Shown piece after piece: positions 7,471-10,108 of a DNA stretch of 10,108 bases; position 1 is the stretch's first letter, and every line of letters begins with the position of its first letter. Under the pieces are notes generated by a model that searched no databases, was not told the DNA's origin, and saw nothing but the letters and a program-made list of their open reading frames with translations. The position numbers and the translations under genes were made by a program. The stretch is from Treponema sp. (GTDB lineage: Bacteria; Spirochaetota; Spirochaetia; Treponematales; Treponemataceae): assembly GCA_012513125.1 (NCBI GenBank), contig JAAZCS010000275.1, positions 1 to 10,108 of the forward strand, read 5' to 3'.

Positions 7471-8841
7471 ATGAAAATAAATAAATTAATAACAATTTGT
7501 GTTATATTTTTGATGAATCCTTTTATATTTGCACAAGAAAATGATGAAATCAAACAGTATAAATTGAACAACGGTATTCCAGTATATTATGTACATAATG
7601 AAAATAATGAAATAGATTCTGTAATTATTAATGTTCAAGATGGAATCAATTATATAACTCCAGAATATTCTGGTTTGCAGACTGCCACTTTGGCTTTAAT
7701 GCAGCAAGGGTCAAAAAAATATAATTTTGATTACATTCAAAATTATAAATATGAAACATTGTCTTCGTTTTCAAGTTATTCAGATTTAAAGTGTAGTGGC
7801 TTAAATGTTAATAGTACGAGTGAAAATATGGAGGAGTCATTGGACATCTTGATTGATTGTTTTATGAATCCAAATATGGCTGATACCGATTTTCAGAAAA
7901 TGCTTGTTGAATATAATATTGGAATTCAACAATTACTAAATGATCCACTTCAGCTTTCTGTTTATTATACAAAAAAATTATTATTCAAAGATAATGCAAT
8001 GGAATCATCAACTTCAGTCACACCTGATTCCATAAAAAACATCACTTTGAACGAAATAAAAAAATATTACAATAATTTCCAAGATTCAAGAAAACTATCA
8101 GTTATTGCTGTTGTAGGAATGAGTCCTGAAGATTTGTTAAAAATTTTAAACCAAAATCTTGGAAAAATTAAAGCTCAAAATACAAAAATTGTAAACAAAG
8201 AATTTACACCAGTAAAGTTTAATGAAAAACCTTTGGTGTTAACACATGAATATGCAAAAAATACTGGTTACATTTTCAGATTTTTCCCTGACATCTCTCC
8301 ATCTGATTCAGATTATTTTACAACAAAAGTTGTAGAATTGATTTATTCTGACATATTGTACAATGTTATTAGGACAAAATGGGGAATTTGCTATAGTGTT
8401 ATGAAATCTGATATGAGTAGTTTTTCAAATGTTGGTTATGAACTCATTTATCAATGTTCAGATGTAACAAAAATAAAAGAAGCTTTAACAGAAGCACAAA
8501 ATATTATGAATAATGAAAAGTATATCTATTCAACTGATAAGGATGGAATACAACATGAAAAGCTTTATTCTGAATCGTTAGAAAAATTTAAGAATAAATT
8601 GATTACTTCTACTTTTGCATCACAAGAAACAACAAGCGGAATTTCTTTTAGAATATTATCAAGTTTGGAATTATATGGAGACACAACAACAGTGAATAAA
8701 AATATTGATAAGATAATTCAAATAACTCCAAGTGATGTTGATAGAGTGTTCAAAAAGACAGTAATGTCATCTGACAATTTCTGGGTTGGAACAGTCGGTC
8801 CTGATGATGAAGAAAAACTGGTAAATGTTTTTAACAAATAA
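7471..8841 (+). CDS. Secreted M16 homologue lacking zinc ligands but keeping the Arg/Tyr pair (partner subunit)
   Basis: This 456-residue protein has a signal peptide (1-21, cleavage after FIFA). The N-domain starts like an M16 protein (YKLNNGIPVYYVHNE, about 30-44). At the position of HxxEH it reads GLQTATLALM (68-77), so both His and the catalytic Glu are gone, and no ESE-type distal Glu motif is evident. The C-domain has ILYNVIRTKWGICYSV (295-310), in which Arg301 and Tyr308 are 7 apart, matching the substrate-binding Arg/Tyr pair of M16 C-terminal domains (in human insulin-degrading enzyme R824 and Y831). It should be catalytically dead alone. Like mitochondrial processing peptidase alpha or known bacterial two-subunit M16 peptidases, it probably pairs with the zinc-bearing protein encoded 16 bp upstream. 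AAGGA lies 7 bases before the ATG. The operon ends here, with a strong terminator 20 bp downstream. Confidence 0.88.
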   Translation: MKINKLITICVIFLMNPFIFAQENDEIKQYKLNNGIPVYYVHNENNEIDSVIINVQDGINYITPEYSGLQTATLALMQQGSKKYNFDYIQNYKYETLSSFSSYSDLKCSGLNVNSTSENMEESLDILIDCFMNPNMADTDFQKMLVEYNIGIQQLLNDPLQLSVYYTKKLLFKDNAMESSTSVTPDSIKNITLNEIKKYYNNFQDSRKLSVIAVVGMSPEDLLKILNQNLGKIKAQNTKIVNKEFTPVKFNEKPLVLTHEYAKNTGYIFRFFPDISPSDSDYFTTKVVELIYSDILYNVIRTKWGICYSVMKSDMSSFSNVGYELIYQCSDVTKIKEALTEAQNIMNNEKYIYSTDKDGIQHEKLYSESLEKFKNKLITSTFASQETTSGISFRILSSLELYGDTTTVNKNIDKIIQITPSDVDRVFKKTVMSSDNFWVGTVGPDDEEKLVNVFNK

Positions 8842-8854
8842 AAACAAAAAAAAC

Positions 8855-8895
8855 AAAAAAGCTCTAGAATGTTTTATTTCTAGAGCTTTTTTTTT
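8855..8895. terminator. Bidirectional rho-independent terminator between convergent genes
   Basis: A 9-bp perfect stem, GCTCTAGAA (8861-8869) and TTCTAGAGC (8878-8886), encloses an 8-base loop. On the plus strand it is followed by nine Ts (8887-8895). On the minus strand the A-tract at 8855-8860 and beyond supplies the T-tail, so the stem can extend by A-T pairs on either side. It ends the plus-strand M16 operon (stop at 8841) and the minus-strand nudC unit (stop at 8898). Confidence 0.92.
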
Positions 8896-8897
8896 GA

Positions 8898-9694
8898 TTA
8901 ATTAAATTCTTTATGAATTAAGCTGTAACTCAGAGAGCCTGGTTTGGCGATTGTATTTGGAAGTTTATTCCATTCAAACCAGGTAGCTTCAGAGATTTCG
9001 TCTTCTTGCAGCTTGATTATTCCACTTTCGTATTCCGCTCGTAATCCAATCATCAATTGATCGGGAAAAGGCCAACTTTGGCTTGCGCAATAGCGAATAT
9101 TTTTTATTTCAATGCCAACTTCTTCACGTACTTCTCTTTTTGCACATTCTTCAATATTTTCACCACATTCCATAAACCTGCAAGACATGTATAAATATCT
9201 TGATTTCTAGCTCTGTGTTTTGCTAAAAGAATCTCATTTCCTTTTGAAATTAGAATAATTATGCACGGTTCAATTCTTGGAAAGAAAGTATCATTGCAAG
9301 TGGGGCAGGAAAGAGCCGTCAGTTTTGGGTTGTTTAAAAGCTTTGATCCACAGTAGGAACAAAATCGCTTATTATTTCTCCAATTAGCTAATGCAAGAAT
9401 TCTAGAGGCGTTAATACAATCTTGAGATGATTCATAAAAATATTGCCTTAATGGAATTTGAATTATATTACTTAATATGTCAGTTTGAAAAATTGAATCA
9501 TCATGTTTTAAAATGATTCCAGCGGAATTTATGTTTGTATCAATGAATGAGTCAAAAATGAATGAACTATCTAATAATTCTTTAATGATAGGTTTTGAAA
9601 TATGCTCGTTATTTCTTTTGAAAATTAAATTATTACCAAAAAAAATAAAAGTATCATTTATGTTGTAATCAATTGAAAATGGTAAAAATGACAT
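8898..9694 (-). pseudogene. nudC: NADH pyrophosphatase / NAD-decapping Nudix hydrolase NudC, broken by a one-base frameshift
   Basis: NudC hydrolyses NAD(H) to NMN(H) and AMP and removes NAD caps from RNA. The upstream frame (start ATG 9694, AAGGAAG ribosome site 7 bases before) holds an N-terminal beta domain and a zinc ribbon with Cys112, Cys115, Cys130 and Cys133 (CxxC-x14-CxxC, the same spacing as E. coli NudC). It continues with FFPRIEPCIIILI and TCLAG (169-173). The frame then breaks in a T-run at 9174-9176. Restoring one T lets the second frame continue as a perfect Nudix box, G-x5-E-x7-REVREEVGI, followed by the NudC family signature SQSWPFP (about 205-211) and a normal C-terminus. 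The repaired length is about 265 residues (E. coli NudC 257). As read, translation would give 196 residues ending in nonsense, without the catalytic helix. The downstream frame has an ATG at 9188, but it would lack the fold's first half. Either a real inactivation or a one-base sequencing/assembly error. It follows a partial gene by 12 bp. Confidence 0.88.
9174..9176 (-). other. nudC: Frameshift site (one base missing) inside the nudC Nudix box
   Basis: The minus strand reads GCAGGTTTATGGAATGTGG. A fourth T after GCAGG would restore Ala-Gly-Phe-Met-Glu-Cys-Gly-Glu, the start of the Nudix box. The reading frame is intact and NudC-like immediately on both sides, so the change is recent or an artefact. 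The run of only three Ts does not look like a programmed slippage site. Confidence 0.85.
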
Positions 9695-9706
9695 ATAAAA
9701 ACTTCC

Positions 9707-10108
9707 TTAAGCTTCATCTATAGTAGCAAATAATAAAGATTTATTCTGTAATTGTGCCATTATTTTTAGTGAAAAAAGAAGTAAAATAGAGTTACCATTT
9801 TTTCCTTTTGTATGAACTTTTATTTTTACTGTCTTTTTGTTTTTAATAGATTCTTGTATTCCTTTATTAAAAAGTTGTAAATCTTTTTTGCTAAAAATAA
9901 ACGAAGGATTGTCTGAAGATGTATTTATTTCTACAATATCAAGTAATTGCCTATTAAATCTAATGATGTTTATCTTTTCATCAGCATATTCAAAAATTAC
10001 TGCGGCACCAATAAAGTTATTAAAAATTTGTGAATCGGCGGAATCTTTGCTACAAAAATAGCTGGCGTTGAGCGAAGTGTCAATTTCTTCTGCTTTAATC
10101 TTCTTGAT
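9707..10108 (-). CDS. C-terminal 133 residues of an unrecognised, possibly PAS-like signalling protein (partial)
   Basis: An open frame enters from the right edge and stops with TAA at 9707-9709, 12 bp before the nudC ATG, so the two are probably co-transcribed. The visible part contains FNNFIGAAVIFEYADEK and INIIRFNRQLLDIVEIN (about 29-62 of the visible part). It then has a helical KKDLQLFNKGIQESIKNKK stretch, a basic turn (KVHTKGKNGNS) and a final beta-like ILLLFSLKIM...LLFATIDEA end. This order (strands with an R/I-N motif, a helix, then a long strand pair before the end) is reminiscent of a C-terminal PAS domain of the kind found in c-di-GMP or sensor proteins. The similarity is weak and I do not assign a function. 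The start and any output domain lie outside the window. Confidence 0.7.
   Translation of the reverse strand: MKKIKAEEIDTSLNASYFCSKDSADSQIFNNFIGAAVIFEYADEKINIIRFNRQLLDIVEINTSSDNPSFIFSKKDLQLFNKGIQESIKNKKTVKIKVHTKGKNGNSILLLFSLKIMAQLQNKSLLFATIDEA

Noticed and set aside
8855..8895. CTCTAGAA inverted repeat as an insertion-sequence end or operator
   Set aside because: Its position between two convergent stops with T-runs on both strands is fully explained by a bidirectional terminator; no transposase or target duplication is nearby.
9170..9180. Programmed ribosomal frameshift producing full-length NudC
   Set aside because: The break is at GGTTTATGG, which has no heptameric slippery sequence or nearby pseudoknot that I can see, and NudC is not known to use recoding. 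A deletion or sequencing error is simpler.
8898..9188. Separate 96-residue Nudix gene starting at ATG 9188
   Set aside because: It begins at the frameshift and contains only the second half of a NudC fold; the first half is in the other frame just upstream. It has no ribosome site of its own that I can see, so it is a fragment of the same gene.
9837..10061. Plus-strand 74-residue frame at the right end
   Set aside because: It is antisense to the partial gene that runs to the stop at 9707 and is properly spaced before nudC; nothing supports it independently.
1..10108. CRISPR array, tRNA/rRNA, transposon or phage defence genes
   Set aside because: I saw no regularly spaced repeats, no RNA-gene signatures, and no integrase, nuclease or toxin-antitoxin motifs on either strand.

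Overview
The window is AT-rich DNA with tightly packed genes and no gene-free stretch over 300 bases. Chemoreceptors built from 6TM-HAMP and 7TM-DISM modules, a TIGR03545/TIGR03546-type gene pair, secreted M16 peptidases and low GC together suggest an outer-membrane-bearing host-associated spirochaete, most likely a Treponema. This is an inference from gene content; there is no rRNA or other taxonomic marker.

Layout: (1) 1-3674, minus strand. Reading leftward from a promoter at 3696-3724 come a small multi-membrane-span protein (TIGR03546/DUF2062-like), a 718-residue AsmA-like membrane-anchored protein (TIGR03545-like) 13 bp later, and after 55 bp a 6TM-HAMP chemoreceptor that runs off the left edge. 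(2) 3773-8841, plus strand. A divergent three-gene operon encodes a 7TM-DISM-type chemoreceptor and two secreted M16 peptidase homologues, with gaps of only 19 and 16 bp. (3) 8855-8895, a strong bidirectional terminator. (4) 8898-10108, minus strand. This holds the C-terminus of an unrecognised, possibly PAS-like protein, followed 12 bp later by nudC (NADH/NAD-cap pyrophosphatase), which is broken by a one-base deletion exactly in the Nudix box.

How the genes fit together: the two M16 proteins have complementary active-site remnants. The first keeps HxxEH but lacks the Arg/Tyr pair, and the second has lost all zinc ligands but keeps R-x6-Y. They therefore look like the two halves of one heterodimeric periplasmic peptidase. 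Their co-transcription with a receptor that has a periplasmic jelly-roll-like sensor domain raises the possibility of a coupled peptide-processing and sensing unit (inference). That receptor has a near-consensus promoter whose predicted start falls on the ATG itself, suggesting a leaderless mRNA. The TIGR03545/TIGR03546-type pair is a conserved but uncharacterised module that may act at the envelope.
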